64,000 nt of DNA from Actinocatenispora sera (GTDB taxonomy: Bacteria > Actinomycetota > Actinomycetes > Mycobacteriales > Micromonosporaceae), in contig NZ_AP023354.1 of assembly GCF_018324685.1 (NCBI RefSeq), positions 310,001 through 374,000 on the forward strand, given 5' to 3'. Below, piece after piece: positions 49,856-59,421 of this stretch; position 1 is the stretch's first letter, and each line of letters opens with the position of its first letter. Both the position numbers and the translations under genes were made by a program. A model generated the notes under the pieces. It did no database searches. It saw nothing but the letters and a program-made list of their open reading frames with translations, and had not been told where the DNA came from.

Positions 49856-50602
49856 ATGTTCGACTCCACCCCGACCGTGCTCGGTCACCGCGGCCTGGGC
49901 AAGGGCATCGTCGACGGACTGACCGAGAACACCATGGCCTCGTACCGGGCCGCGATCGAGCTCACCGACTGGCTGGAACTGGACGTGCAGCGCTGCGCGG
50001 ACGACGAGCTGATGGTCTACCACAATCCGGCCACCCCGGACGGGGTGTTCGTGCTGGAGCAGACCGCCGCCGAACTGGCCGCCAAGGGCGTGCTGCGGTT
50101 CGCCGACGTGCTCGCCGAGCTGCCCACCGAGGTCGGCCTCGACATCGACGTGAAGACGCCGATCGAGGACGCGATCGCCGCGCCGGACCGGCGCACCGCG
50201 GCGCTGCTCGCCCCGGTACTCGCGGCCGAGCTGTCCCGCCGCCGGCTGTTCGCCACCGCGTTCGACCCGGCGCTGCTGGTCGAGCTGAAGGAGGCGGTAC
50301 CGGGGCTGCCGACCTGCCTGGTGCACTGGCTGGCGTACCCGCTCGGGCCGGCGATCGCCGCGGCGGCCGGCCTCGGCGCGAGCATCGTCGGGCTGCACAC
50401 CGACTCGTTCGGCCCGAGCCCGCTGCAACCGGACCCGGCCATCCAGTACGACCACGCCTACGCGGTCGAGGTCGCGCACCGCGCGGGCCTGGAGGTACTG
50501 ACCTGGTGCCCGTCCGCCGACCGCGCGCCGGCGCTGGCCAAGGCCGGCGTGGACGCGCTGTGCGTGAACGACATCCCCGGCGTGCAGGCCGCGCTGCGCT
50601 GA
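49856..50602 (+). CDS. Glycerophosphodiester phosphodiesterase
   Basis: A 248-aa GDPD TIM-barrel enzyme: VLGHRGLGKG and ENTMASYRAAIELTDWLELD (metal ligands), VYHNPATPDGV (catalytic His), DIDVKTP and a C-terminal VLTWCPSADRAPALAKAGVD. It splits glycerophosphodiesters to glycerol-3-phosphate and an alcohol. No signal peptide. It is divergent from crtE and 77 bases before the phosphatase gene, with which it may be co-transcribed. Confidence 0.9.
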   Translation: MFDSTPTVLGHRGLGKGIVDGLTENTMASYRAAIELTDWLELDVQRCADDELMVYHNPATPDGVFVLEQTAAELAAKGVLRFADVLAELPTEVGLDIDVKTPIEDAIAAPDRRTAALLAPVLAAELSRRRLFATAFDPALLVELKEAVPGLPTCLVHWLAYPLGPAIAAAAGLGASIVGLHTDSFGPSPLQPDPAIQYDHAYAVEVAHRAGLEVLTWCPSADRAPALAKAGVDALCVNDIPGVQAALR

Positions 50603-50679
50603 CCGCCCGTTCCGCGTCCGGCTGACGCCCCGGGTAGGCCGGAGCCCGGCCCCGACACCCCTGAGTGAGGAATCCCCGC

Positions 50680-51525
50680 ATGACCGAGATGTCCGTACAG
50701 CTGGAACAGATCGCCGTCCGGGCGGCGCGCGGCGTCGGTGACGCGCTGCGGGCCGCGTTCGTGCAGGCCCAGCAGCCCAGCCACAAGCGGGACCACCACG
50801 ACCTGGTCACCGAGCACGACGAGCGCACCGAGCAGGTGCTGCGGGCCGAGCTGCTCGACGCCTGGCCCGACTCCGCGGTACTCGGCGAGGAGGGCGGCGC
50901 GAGCGGCGACGGCGCGGTGCACTGGCTGGTCGACCCGATCGACGGCACCGCCAACTTCGCCCTCGGGCTGCCGTTCTTCGCCGTGTCCATCGGCGCGGTG
51001 GCGAACGACCAGCTGGTCGCCGGCGTCGTCTACGACGTGATGCGCGACACCGCGTTCTCGGCGAACCTGCACGGCGCGTACGCCGACGGCGAGCCGCTGC
51101 GGTCCACCGGCCCGGCGACCGACGCGCAGAACATGCTGATCACCTCGTACCCGGGGCCCGGCACGCTGGCCGCCGGCCGCGGCGTCGAGGAATACACCAC
51201 GCTGCTGCGCGAGTTCGGCGCGGTCCGGCGGATGGGCTCCACCGCGCTCGCCCTCGCGTACGTGGCGGCCGGCGCCGGCTGCGCCTACGCGTACGGGATC
51301 CACCCGTGGGACGTGGCGGCCGGCGCGCTGATCGTGCAGCAGGCCGGCGGGCGGTACCTGCCGCTGCCGGACACCGGGCGGCCGTGGGAGGCACCCGGGT
51401 ACCTCGCCGTGAACGGCGACTTCGACCTGCCCGGCTCCTGCCTGACCGACCTGCTGCCCCGGATGCTCCCGCGCACCGCCACCGGCACCCCGCTGCCCGG
51501 CGGGGGGCTCCGAAACAGACCCTAG
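50680..51525 (+). CDS. Inositol monophosphatase family protein
   Basis: A 281-aa Mg-dependent phosphatase. Metal ligands are in VLGEEGG (about residue 68) and LVDPIDGTANFALGLPFFAV (DPIDGT at 86-91), with the third in YGIHPWDVAAGALIVQQAGG. It could act on inositol phosphate, histidinol phosphate or PAP. The ATG at 50680 is chosen because GTGAGG precedes it. Its stop codon shares three bases with the convergent tetR stop. Confidence 0.9.
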   Translation: MTEMSVQLEQIAVRAARGVGDALRAAFVQAQQPSHKRDHHDLVTEHDERTEQVLRAELLDAWPDSAVLGEEGGASGDGAVHWLVDPIDGTANFALGLPFFAVSIGAVANDQLVAGVVYDVMRDTAFSANLHGAYADGEPLRSTGPATDAQNMLITSYPGPGTLAAGRGVEEYTTLLREFGAVRRMGSTALALAYVAAGAGCAYAYGIHPWDVAAGALIVQQAGGRYLPLPDTGRPWEAPGYLAVNGDFDLPGSCLTDLLPRMLPRTATGTPLPGGGLRNRP

Positions 51526-52229
51526 CCCCGGTCGCCGACCGTGGAGTCGTCGGTCGCGGGGCCGTCGCCGACCGTGGAGTCGTCGGTCGCAGGGCCGTCG
51601 CCGGTTTCGGGCGCGTCCGCGCGATCGTCGTCGGCGACCGGGCGCAGCAGCGGGGCGAGCCGGACGATCATCTGGTCCAGCAGCTCGGCGAGATCCGGCT
51701 CGCCGTGGTGGTCGGTCCAGTACCGAAGGGTCTCGGTCACCGCCGCCGCGTAGCCGGCGACCGCGAGCCGCACCGGGTAGGAGTCGGGTTCGGCGTGCAG
51801 CCACCGGGCCAGCAGCTCCTCGGCCTGCCCGCGGCCCTGCTGCTGCCGGTGCTGGAACGCCGCCCACAGCTCCGGCACCGAAAAGATCAGCGAGTACCGG
51901 GCCAGCATCTCGTCCCGGTCGAACGCCATGCTCCCCATCGCCCTGCGCACCATCGACCGCAGCGCGGCGGTGATGTCGGTGGCCTCGCCCAGCTCGGCGA
52001 ACAGGTCGTCGGCGCCGTCCGGCGGCTCGTACTCGCCGGAGAGCACCACGTCGACCATGGACGAGTAGTACCGGTAGAAGGTCGTGGTCGAGATCTCGGC
52101 CGCCTCGGCGATCTGCTCGACCGTCGTCGCGGCGTAGCCCTGCTCGGCGAACAGCCGGAACGCCTCCCGCTGCACCGACTGCCGCAGCTTGTACTTCTTC
52201 TTCTCCCGCAGCCCTGCCACGCTCACCAT
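51522..52229 (-). CDS. TetR family repressor
   Basis: A 235-aa TetR: LRQSVQREAFRLFAEQGYAA, TTVEQIAEAAEISTTTFYRY form the DNA-binding domain. The C-terminal domain would bind an unknown ligand. The tail repeats GPATDDSTVGD twice, coded by two nearly identical 33-base units at 51531-51596. It lies just downstream of the monooxygenase gene, which it probably controls. Confidence 0.9.
   Translation of the reverse strand: MVSVAGLREKKKYKLRQSVQREAFRLFAEQGYAATTVEQIAEAAEISTTTFYRYYSSMVDVVLSGEYEPPDGADDLFAELGEATDITAALRSMVRRAMGSMAFDRDEMLARYSLIFSVPELWAAFQHRQQQGRGQAEELLARWLHAEPDSYPVRLAVAGYAAAVTETLRYWTDHHGEPDLAELLDQMIVRLAPLLRPVADDDRADAPETGDGPATDDSTVGDGPATDDSTVGDRG
51531..51596. repeat. 33-bp direct duplication in tetR tail
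   Basis: Two adjacent 33-base units (51531-51563, 51564-51596) differ at one base and code for an 11-residue repeat. The unit length keeps the frame, so the duplication only lengthened the disordered tail. Confidence 0.85.
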
Positions 52230-52347
52230 GCTCTCAGCCCGCCCGCCCCCGCGGGCCGGCGCTCTCGGCCCACCTCGCCGGGTGGGGCTCCCGGCACACC
52301 CGCCGCCGCGGGCCGGGGCTGCCGGCCCACCTCGGCGGCGGGGGCCC

Positions 52348-53562
52348 TCAGCGGGTGCCGACCTCGGCGGGTGCGGTGTAGTCGGGCAGGGTCAGCGACG
52401 ACTTGACCTTGGCCACCCGGCCGCCGAACGCGCCGAGTCGCAGCAGCAGCGGGGCGACCCGGAACAGCTGGTTGCGGGCCCACACGCCGCGCCGGGTCGC
52501 GGGCGCGACGGCCACCCCGCCGCCGCCGATCGCGAGCGCCTGGTTGTCCGCGACGAACTGCCGCATCCGCTGCTCGTACGCCGCGAACGCGGCCCGGTGG
52601 TCGGTGGTCGCGGCCAGCTCGCCGGCCAGCACGTACGCTCCGACCAGGGCAATGCTCGAACCCTGCCCGGACAGGAACGACGGCGCGTAGGCCGCATCGC
52701 CGACCAGCGCGACCCGACCGCGGGACCAGTTCGGCATCCGGATCTGGCTGACCACGTCGAAGAACAGGTCGTCGGCGGTGCGCATCGCGTCGATCATCCG
52801 GGGCACCTCCCACCCGCCGTCGGCGAACACCGACGCGACGAGCTCACGCTGCGCGGCCGGGTCGCGGAACGCGGCGAACGGCGCCTCGGCCCGGCCGAAG
52901 CTGAGGAACCCGTGCACCCGGTCCGGGTCACCGGCGGCGTAGAGCACCGCGGTCCGGCCCGGCGCGGTGCTCGCCACCCCCTCGTGGTCCAGCCCCAGGT
53001 GGTTCGGCATGCTGAAGCCCGCGAAGCAGTGCCCCAGGTAGTGGTGGAACTGCTCCTCCGGCCCGAACACCAGCCGCCGGGTGTTGGAGTGCAGCCCGTC
53101 CGCGCCCACCACCACGTCGTACCGGGCGGTGTCCCCGCCGGCGAACCGCACGTCGACGCCGCTGTCGTGGTCGGTCAGCTCCGCGATCGAGTCGCCGAAC
53201 CGGAACTCGACGTCGTCGCCGATCGCGTCGGACAGCAGCCCGGTCAGCGCGCCGCGGGGCAGCTCGGTGTCGCCGCCGTCCGCGCCGCCCAGCCGGTCCA
53301 GCCGCAGCGACACGACCCGCCGGCCGTCGTCGCGCAGGAACGTCATCCGCCCCATGTGCAGGTGCGCGGCCCGCAGCTGCTCGTACCGCCCCATCCGGCG
53401 GATCACGTCCAGCGCGGTGCCGCGCACGTCGACCGGGTACCCGCCGCCGCGCACCGCTGCCGCCTTCTCCACCACGGTCACCTCGAACCCGTACCGGTGC
53501 AGCCAGTACGCGAGCGCCGGGCCGGCGATGCTCGCCCCCGACACCAGTGCCGTCCTCGTCAT
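52348..53562 (-). CDS. FAD-dependent monooxygenase (TetX-like)
   Basis: A 404-aa flavin monooxygenase. It starts TRTALVSGASIAGPALAYWL, has VVVGADGLHSNTRRLVFG in the middle and RVALVGDAAYAPSFLSGQGS as second FAD motif. The GASIAGPALA form of the first motif is common in TetX/antibiotic-modifying actinomycete enzymes. With the TetR gene 119 bases downstream on the same strand it looks like a small inducible detoxification or modification unit. The substrate is unknown. Confidence 0.9.
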   Translation of the reverse strand: MTRTALVSGASIAGPALAYWLHRYGFEVTVVEKAAAVRGGGYPVDVRGTALDVIRRMGRYEQLRAAHLHMGRMTFLRDDGRRVVSLRLDRLGGADGGDTELPRGALTGLLSDAIGDDVEFRFGDSIAELTDHDSGVDVRFAGGDTARYDVVVGADGLHSNTRRLVFGPEEQFHHYLGHCFAGFSMPNHLGLDHEGVASTAPGRTAVLYAAGDPDRVHGFLSFGRAEAPFAAFRDPAAQRELVASVFADGGWEVPRMIDAMRTADDLFFDVVSQIRMPNWSRGRVALVGDAAYAPSFLSGQGSSIALVGAYVLAGELAATTDHRAAFAAYEQRMRQFVADNQALAIGGGGVAVAPATRRGVWARNQLFRVAPLLLRLGAFGGRVAKVKSSLTLPDYTAPAEVGTR

Positions 53563-53785
53563 CGCACTCTCCCCTCACCCGGCCGGCGTATCAGGTCACC
53601 AGCCCTTTCGGGTTACTGTACTACTTTGGCCATCGACCCGTTTATGCACAGCGTCGGGGCAGGTGCGAATCCGGACATTCACTCCAGTCGGGCCAGCCGG
53701 GCCGTCTCGACCCGTGGCCCGGTCGGATCGCCTCCGACCCCTCGGACTGGCCGCCGCTGGTTCCCGGACCCCGCCGGGCAGGCCG

Positions 53786-54964
53786 TCAGGCGGGCGGTAC
53801 GGCGTGCGGCCGGCGGGCGGCGTGCGTCTCGACGCGGCGGAACAGCAGGCAGAAGCCGGCGAGGACCGCCCCGAACGCCGGGGTCCAGAGCAGCCGCAGC
53901 GCCAGCCAGTCACCGGCGGGCGGGCTCAGCAGCCCCGGTACCTGGCCGAACGGCAGCCCGGCGAGACTGACCGCGAGCAGCGCGCTCTGGTGCCAGCAGA
54001 AGACGGTCATCGCGGCCAGGTTGAGCACCGCGATCGGCGCCCACGCCGCCGGCCGGCGCAGCAGCGCCGCCAGCCGACCTCGTACCAGCAGGAACGCGCC
54101 GAGCTGCGCGGCGGCCAGGGCCAGGGTGAACAGCGACGGCGGATCCAGGTTCGACCAACCGTCACCGGGTACGCCGACCGCGCTCGCCGGGTACCCGGCG
54201 GCGACGAGCGCGGCGCCGGCCACGACGCCGGCCGGCAGCAGCACCGCACCCGCCCGGTGCGGCAGCGTGCCCTCGGCCAGCCCGATGCCCAGGGCGTACG
54301 GGACCGCCCAGCCCACCGGTACGGCGGCGAGCACGAGCCAGCTCGGCAACCCGGCCGGCCGCATCGTGTCGACCAACCCGATCGCGCCCACCAGCGGCAC
54401 CAACCACCACAGTCCACATCGGGCGGTCAGGGTGCGCAGCACCGGCGTCGCCGCGGTGAGTAGCAGGTAGACCAGCAGGAACCAGAGCGGGTGGGACACC
54501 AGCGACCAGACCACCTGGCGGGTCGGCCCCGGCACCCCGAGCGCCGGCAACGCCGCCAGCACCGGGCCGAACACCGCGGCGAGCGCCAGCACCGGCAGCA
54601 CCAGCCGGCGCAGCCGGCCGGCCAGCCACGGCAGCGCCGCCCGACCGCGGCTGCCGCGCGCCGCCGCGTACCCGCCGGCGAAGAAGAACGGGCCGAGCAG
54701 TTGCAGCAACCAGCTCACCGGCGCCGCCCCGGGCCACCCGGACAGCGGGCTGTGGTTGGTCAGCACGCCGGGCCGGCCGGGGTCGGCGACGAGCGCGGAC
54801 ACCAGCCAGTGGCCGATCACCACGCCGAGCATCGCCACCGCCCGCAACGCGTCGACGGTACGGTCCCGCCGCACCGGCGTGGCCGCGTCGACCCGGCCCG
54901 CCCAGCGGTGCCACGTTCCCTTCCTGCCAACGGTTGCCGCGACCGGCACGTCGGTCGTACTCAT
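53786..54964 (-). CDS. Acyltransferase 3 family membrane protein
   Basis: A 392-aa protein with about ten membrane segments. RDRTVDALRAVAMLGVVIGH carries the family's Arg and His, LLGPFFFAGGYAAARG follows. Such enzymes O-acylate sugars or lipids of the envelope. It overlaps the hydrolase gene upstream by ATGA, so the two are co-translated. The acceptor is unknown. Confidence 0.87.
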   Translation of the reverse strand: MSTTDVPVAATVGRKGTWHRWAGRVDAATPVRRDRTVDALRAVAMLGVVIGHWLVSALVADPGRPGVLTNHSPLSGWPGAAPVSWLLQLLGPFFFAGGYAAARGSRGRAALPWLAGRLRRLVLPVLALAAVFGPVLAALPALGVPGPTRQVVWSLVSHPLWFLLVYLLLTAATPVLRTLTARCGLWWLVPLVGAIGLVDTMRPAGLPSWLVLAAVPVGWAVPYALGIGLAEGTLPHRAGAVLLPAGVVAGAALVAAGYPASAVGVPGDGWSNLDPPSLFTLALAAAQLGAFLLVRGRLAALLRRPAAWAPIAVLNLAAMTVFCWHQSALLAVSLAGLPFGQVPGLLSPPAGDWLALRLLWTPAFGAVLAGFCLLFRRVETHAARRPHAVPPA

Positions 54965-56040
54965 GCCGCACCTCCGCCGCTCGCCGCGAGCGCCGTGCGG
55001 GCCGGGGCGAAGTGACCGGGGCCGAGCGCGATGCGCGCCAGCGCGGCCAACGAGTCCGTACCGGGGGCCAGGTAGTGGTCGTGGTCGCCGACGTCTGCGG
55101 TCGGGAAGATCCGGGCACCGAACGCCGGGTCGGCCGGCTTGCGGCCGTGCCCGAAGCCGAACAGCCGCAGCCCCGGCACGTACCGGATCCAGTCCTTCGT
55201 GGACTGTCCGGCCCAGACCCGGGCCGGGGTGTGCAGCGCCGACGCGGTACCCACGCCCACGCCCGGGCTGCCGAACAGGGCGATGTCGGTGACCTGCCTT
55301 GGCAGGTACCGGGCGGCGAGGCCGAGCACGGTGGAGCCGTAGCTGTGCCCCAGCAGCGCGATCGTCGCATGTGGACGGACCGCGGTCAGTCCGGCGACGA
55401 ACCGGCGCAACGCCACGGCACCGGTCGCGGCCAGCCGTTCCCGGGCCGCGTCGATCCCGACCCCGCGCGGCGTGGCGTAGCCGAGCCAGGCGATCACGGC
55501 GATGCGGGCGCCCGACGCCCGGTACAGGTTCGCCGCCTGCACCGCGGGCGACCGGTAGGCCTTGCCGCCCAGGCCGCGGCGAAAGTTCGCCAGCCGGTCG
55601 TCGACCCCCGGGACCAGCACCGCGATCCGGTCCGCGGTGGACAGGTCGCCGAACACCTGCGCGACCCTGCCGTCGCCGCGCGGATCGAACAGCAGGTACC
55701 GTCCGTGCCAGCCCGCGTACGGCGCGCCCGCCGCGGCCATCGCCGCCCGGTTCGCCTGGTAGCGCAGCGCGATCGGCGCGCCGTCCAGCTCACCGACCAC
55801 CCCCGGGTACCGCGTCGCGAGCGAGCGCGGCGCGCCGGCCAGCGCGGCGTGCACCGCCGCCGGTGTCGCGGTCGCCGGGTCCGGCAGGTGCCGCGGATCC
55901 GCCCGCCACGCCGCGGTACCGATCGGCACCGCGGCGGGCCCGGCGGTCGCCGGCCCGTCCAGTACCGCGTTCGCGGCCGGTGCCGCCACCAGTACCGCGC
56001 TGAGCACCGCCAGCGCCCACCGACCCAGTCGAGATCGCAT
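54961..56040 (-). CDS. Secreted alpha/beta hydrolase (DUF1023-like)
   Basis: A 359-aa protein with a signal peptide (LGRWALAVLSAVLVAAPAAN). The hydrolase fold shows IAVLVPGVDDRLANFRRGL and the nucleophile elbow IALLGHSYGSTVLGLAARYL (Ser in GHSYG), with DVGDHDHYL near the His. This fits the DUF1023 group of actinomycete hydrolases. ATG 56040 has GAAGGG upstream. It is the first gene of the pair with the acyltransferase. Confidence 0.85.
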   Translation of the reverse strand: MRSRLGRWALAVLSAVLVAAPAANAVLDGPATAGPAAVPIGTAAWRADPRHLPDPATATPAAVHAALAGAPRSLATRYPGVVGELDGAPIALRYQANRAAMAAAGAPYAGWHGRYLLFDPRGDGRVAQVFGDLSTADRIAVLVPGVDDRLANFRRGLGGKAYRSPAVQAANLYRASGARIAVIAWLGYATPRGVGIDAARERLAATGAVALRRFVAGLTAVRPHATIALLGHSYGSTVLGLAARYLPRQVTDIALFGSPGVGVGTASALHTPARVWAGQSTKDWIRYVPGLRLFGFGHGRKPADPAFGARIFPTADVGDHDHYLAPGTDSLAALARIALGPGHFAPARTALAASGGGAA

Positions 56041-56147
56041 CGCCCGTCCCTTCGCCTCCGGGTCGGCGAGCGAGCGCCAGCCTGGCGTCGTCGCCCCCAC
56101 CCGTCGTCACTGCGGCGAAAGTTAGGGCCGGAAACGGGCCCGGCACG

Positions 56148-57488
56148 TCACCCCGGGGAGCCGGATCCCCCGTCATACTCCGGACCGACGGCCGCCGGCA
56201 TCGACGTCTCTGAGGGCCGGGCGGCTGACCGGGCCGGCGGATCCGACGGAGAGGCTGACGGTTCGGCGACCGGCAGGTCGGCGACGACGGTGAAGCCGCC
56301 GTCGGGGTCGGGCCCGGCGTGCAGGTCACCGCCGAGCAACGCGACCCGTTCCCGCATCCCGACCAGGCCGTGCCCGGCACCGGTGCCGGCACCGCGGCGG
56401 GTACCGGGACCGTTGTGCACCCGCAGCCGGACCCGGTCGGCCGTGACCTCGATCGTGACGTCGACCGGTGCGCCGGCGGCATGCCGGGTCGCATTCGACA
56501 GCGCCTCCTGCACCAGCCGGTACGCGCACACCTGTACCGCGGTGGGCGGCCGGTGCTCCAGTCCCTCGGCGCGGTAGGAGATCCGTACCCCGGCGCGGCG
56601 ACCACCGGCCACCAGTCCGTCCACATCGGACAGTCCGGGTTGCGGTGCCCGCAGCGCGTCCTCGTCGCTGCGCAGCACCCCGAGCAGCCGGCGCATCTCG
56701 ACCAGCGCGCTGCGGGCCTGCGCGGCGATCGAGTCGAGTTCCTCGGCGGCGCCGGGTGAGACGTCGTCCCGCCGGTACGGCGCGGTCTGCGCCTGGACCA
56801 CGATCAACGACATGTGGTGTGCCACCACGTCGTGCAGTTCCCGGGCGATCCGGGTGCGCTCCTCCAGCGCGGCCCGGCGTGCCTTCTCCAGTTCGGTGCG
56901 CTCGGTCTCGGCGACCAGCGCCCGCTGGGCCCGCAACCGCGACCGGATCAGGTCGACCAGGACCGCGCCGATGGTCAGTACGGCGAGGCCGCCGGGCGCG
57001 TTGCCGGCGTCGACGTGCACCACCAGTACGCCGGCCATCGCCGCCCACATCCACCACAGCACCGCCCGCTGGTACCGCAGGCCGGCGAGAACGAACGCGA
57101 CCGCGAGGATCGGGATCTGGGCCGGCTCCCACGGCCAGGAACCCCACACGGGCGCCGTGCGGACCGCCGGCGCGAGCAGGGCCGCGAGCACCCCGATCCG
57201 CCAGCCCATCAGCGGGTAGCGCAGCGCGAGTACCAGCGGCAGCAGTTGCACCACGGCAAGGATCAGGACGATCGCGCTCTGCTCGCCGCGGTGCGCGTTC
57301 AGCACCGTGACCATCGTCACCGGGTACAGCACGGCGATGGCGGCCACCACGGCGATCCGGGCCGCCCAGCGCAGCCAGCGGCCGCGGCCGACCGGCCAGC
57401 GGATCGGGGTGTCCGGCCCGTAGAGCAGCTGCCGCAGCCCGCGCCACGCCGCTGCGGTCACCTGTCGCCACCGTTGGTTCTGCACCAC
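56148..57488 (-). CDS. NarL-type sensor histidine kinase, no adjacent response regulator
   Basis: A 446-aa kinase: five to six membrane segments in the first 175 residues, then the HisKA_3 dimerisation helix RIARELHDVVAHHMSLIVVQ (phospho-His near residue 219) and an HATPase_c domain (LVQEALSNATRHA, GHGLVGMRERVALLGGDL). Such kinases pair with LuxR-type regulators, but none lies next to it in this window. Two consecutive GTG codons (57488, 57485) are possible starts. The tail is Ser/Pro-rich. Confidence 0.9.
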   Translation of the reverse strand: MVQNQRWRQVTAAAWRGLRQLLYGPDTPIRWPVGRGRWLRWAARIAVVAAIAVLYPVTMVTVLNAHRGEQSAIVLILAVVQLLPLVLALRYPLMGWRIGVLAALLAPAVRTAPVWGSWPWEPAQIPILAVAFVLAGLRYQRAVLWWMWAAMAGVLVVHVDAGNAPGGLAVLTIGAVLVDLIRSRLRAQRALVAETERTELEKARRAALEERTRIARELHDVVAHHMSLIVVQAQTAPYRRDDVSPGAAEELDSIAAQARSALVEMRRLLGVLRSDEDALRAPQPGLSDVDGLVAGGRRAGVRISYRAEGLEHRPPTAVQVCAYRLVQEALSNATRHAAGAPVDVTIEVTADRVRLRVHNGPGTRRGAGTGAGHGLVGMRERVALLGGDLHAGPDPDGGFTVVADLPVAEPSASPSDPPARSAARPSETSMPAAVGPEYDGGSGSPG

Positions 57489-57576
57489 GCCGACGGTAGG
57501 CGGGCCGGGCGCCCCGCGTCGTGCCGCCCAGGTGGGACGCCGCACGTCCCGCCTGGGTACGGGGTCGGGCGGCCAG

Positions 57577-57634
57577 GTTTCCAGCGCGGAAAGTTATGAC
57601 TTGACAGGTTGGAAACGAACACCGAGACTTTCCG
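57577..57634 (+). promoter_or_regulatory. Promoter region with nested inverted repeats
   Basis: CGGAAAGT (57587-57594) and ACTTTCCG (57627-57634) are perfect complements, and GTTTCCA (57577-57583) and TGGAAAC (57610-57616) are a second pair. TTGACA (57601-57606), a good -35 element, lies inside, with a weak -10 (GAGACT) 17 bases on. This is a likely operator, perhaps for the regulator encoded at 58116. Confidence 0.5.
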
Positions 57635-57636
57635 AC

Positions 57637-58119
57637 ATGGAAACAGAGCAGGTGCCGCTGCCCAGCCCGGCCGACGCCGCCACCGCGCTGCGCGAGGTCG
57701 AGCAGGCGCGCCGCGCGCTCGACGGCACCGTCCCACCCTGGTGGTACTTCGTCGCCATGGCGGCGCTGGTCTCGGTCATTCCGGCGGCACAGCTGGTGCC
57801 GTCCGGCGCGCTCGGCGCCGTGCTCGGGATCGCCGGCTTCGCCGGATGGACGAGCCTGTTCGTGATCGTGCTCCGCGGGTACATGCACGAGGTCGGCTTC
57901 ACCGTCCGGCTGCGCCGGCAGAAGGCCTGGCGCCTGGCGGTCTCCGGCATCGGATCCGGCCTGGCGATGGCCGTCGCGATGGGCCTCGCGTCGAGCTACG
58001 ACCGGTGGTGGATCGGCTTCTTCGGCTCCGGCGCGATCTCGCTCGCGATCCTGGCCTGGGCGGTGCCGCTGCGACGGGCCGCGCGCCGCCGGCAGAGCGG
58101 CTGCGTCGGCGCGGCATGA
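57637..58119 (+). CDS. Membrane protein of the regulator-ABC operon
   Basis: A 160-aa protein with four predicted membrane segments (YFVAMAALVSVIPAAQLVPS, AVLGIAGFAGWTSLFVIVLR, then two after residue 100). An N-terminal helix (AATALREVEQARRAL) faces the cytosol. No family recognised with certainty. Its stop overlaps the regulator start by ATGA, so it is part of a four-gene operon. Confidence 0.75.
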   Translation: METEQVPLPSPADAATALREVEQARRALDGTVPPWWYFVAMAALVSVIPAAQLVPSGALGAVLGIAGFAGWTSLFVIVLRGYMHEVGFTVRLRRQKAWRLAVSGIGSGLAMAVAMGLASSYDRWWIGFFGSGAISLAILAWAVPLRRAARRRQSGCVGAA

Positions 58120-58442
58120 GCGTGGAGCCCCGGTTCGACGCGACCATCCACGCGCCGAACCGGCTGCGCATCTGCGCGCTGCTCGACGCCGTGCAGTCGG
58201 CCGAGTTCGCCACCGTGCAGGAGAAGCTCGACGTCTCCGCATCGGTGCTGAGCAAGCACGTCGCGGTGCTGGTCGACGCCGGGTACGTGCAGCAGCGCCG
58301 GGCCACCCGCAACACCCGGCAGCGCGTCTGGTTGTCGCTCACCGACGCCGGCCGCAGCGCGTACCAGGGTCACGTCGCCGCGCTGCGCGCGATCGTCGCC
58401 GGTGGCACCGAACCGTCCGGCGAGAGCGCCGCGCGGCACTGA
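58116..58442 (+). CDS. Winged-helix transcriptional regulator (MarR/ArsR-like)
   Basis: A 108-aa DNA-binding protein: APNRLRICALLDAVQSAEFA, TVQEKLDVSASVLSKHVAVL (recognition helix) and RVWLSLTDAGRSAYQGHVAA, as in the one-domain transcriptional-regulator group near MarR. It overlaps the membrane protein gene before it and precedes the ABC genes, so it may repress its own operon through the inverted repeats at 57577-57634. Confidence 0.85.
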   Translation: MSVEPRFDATIHAPNRLRICALLDAVQSAEFATVQEKLDVSASVLSKHVAVLVDAGYVQQRRATRNTRQRVWLSLTDAGRSAYQGHVAALRAIVAGGTEPSGESAARH

Positions 58443-58497
58443 CCACGCGAGACATCCGGCGGCCGAACGCCGCCGGCGGCAGAAGGAGGAACCGACA

Positions 58498-59421
58498 GTG
58501 GTGGACGCGCGGCTGGAGATCGACGCCGTCTCCAAGCGCTACGGCGACGTGGTTGCCTTGCAGGACATGACCTTCGACGTACGGGCCGGCGAGCTGTTCG
58601 GCTTCGTCGGCAGCAACGGCGCCGGCAAGACCACCACGATGCGCATCGTGCTCGGGGTGCTCGCAGCCGACTCCGGCCAGGTGCGGTGGGACGCCGAACC
58701 GATCACCGCAGACACCCGGCGCCGGATCGGCTACATGCCGGAGGAACGCGGGCTCTACCCGAAGATGAAGGTCGGCGAGCAGCTGACCTACCTGGCCGAG
58801 CTGCACGGGATGCCGCGCGGGGTGGCGCAGACGGCGGCGCTGCAGTGGGCGGAGGAGCTCGGCATCGCCGGCCGGTTCGGCGACGAGGTGCAGAAGCTGA
58901 GCCTGGGTAACCAGCAGCGGGTGCAGCTGGCCGCGGCGCTGGTGCACGACCCGGGCATCCTGGTCCTGGACGAGCCGTTCTCCGGGCTCGACCCGGTCGC
59001 GGTCGACGTGATGAGCGAGGTGTTGCGGCGCAAGGCACAGCAGGGCATCCCGGTGGTGTTCTCCAGCCACCAGCTGGATCTGGTCGAGCGGCTCTGCGAC
59101 CGGGTCGGCATCGTCCGAAGTGGACAGATGGTGGCCTGCGGGCCGGTCGACGAGCTGCGCGACACCGGTACCGCCCGGCTGTCGGTGCTCGCCCCGGACG
59201 CGCCGGCCGGCTGGGCCGACGGCCTGCCCGGCGTGACCGTACTCGACCAGCAGCACGGCCGGACCACGCTGTCGCTCGCGACCGGCGCGGACGACCAGGC
59301 CGTACTGGCGGCGGCGCTCGCCACCGGCCCGGTGCACGAGTTCGCCCGGCAGCGGCCGTCCCTGACCGAACTGTTCCGCAACGTGGTGTCCGCACCGACC
59401 GCCGAGGAGGCCGCATCGTGA
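58498..59421 (+). CDS. ABC transporter ATP-binding protein (NatA-like)
   Basis: A 307-aa ATPase: Walker A GSNGAGKTTT (near residue 39), signature KLSLGNQQRVQLAAAL (near 135), Walker B ILVLDEPFSGLDP (near 154), H-loop SSHQLD. The C-terminal 90 residues form the extra domain of drug/Na export ATPases. GTG 58498 follows AAGGAGGA. It overlaps the permease gene by GTGA. Confidence 0.93.
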   Translation: MVDARLEIDAVSKRYGDVVALQDMTFDVRAGELFGFVGSNGAGKTTTMRIVLGVLAADSGQVRWDAEPITADTRRRIGYMPEERGLYPKMKVGEQLTYLAELHGMPRGVAQTAALQWAEELGIAGRFGDEVQKLSLGNQQRVQLAAALVHDPGILVLDEPFSGLDPVAVDVMSEVLRRKAQQGIPVVFSSHQLDLVERLCDRVGIVRSGQMVACGPVDELRDTGTARLSVLAPDAPAGWADGLPGVTVLDQQHGRTTLSLATGADDQAVLAAALATGPVHEFARQRPSLTELFRNVVSAPTAEEAAS

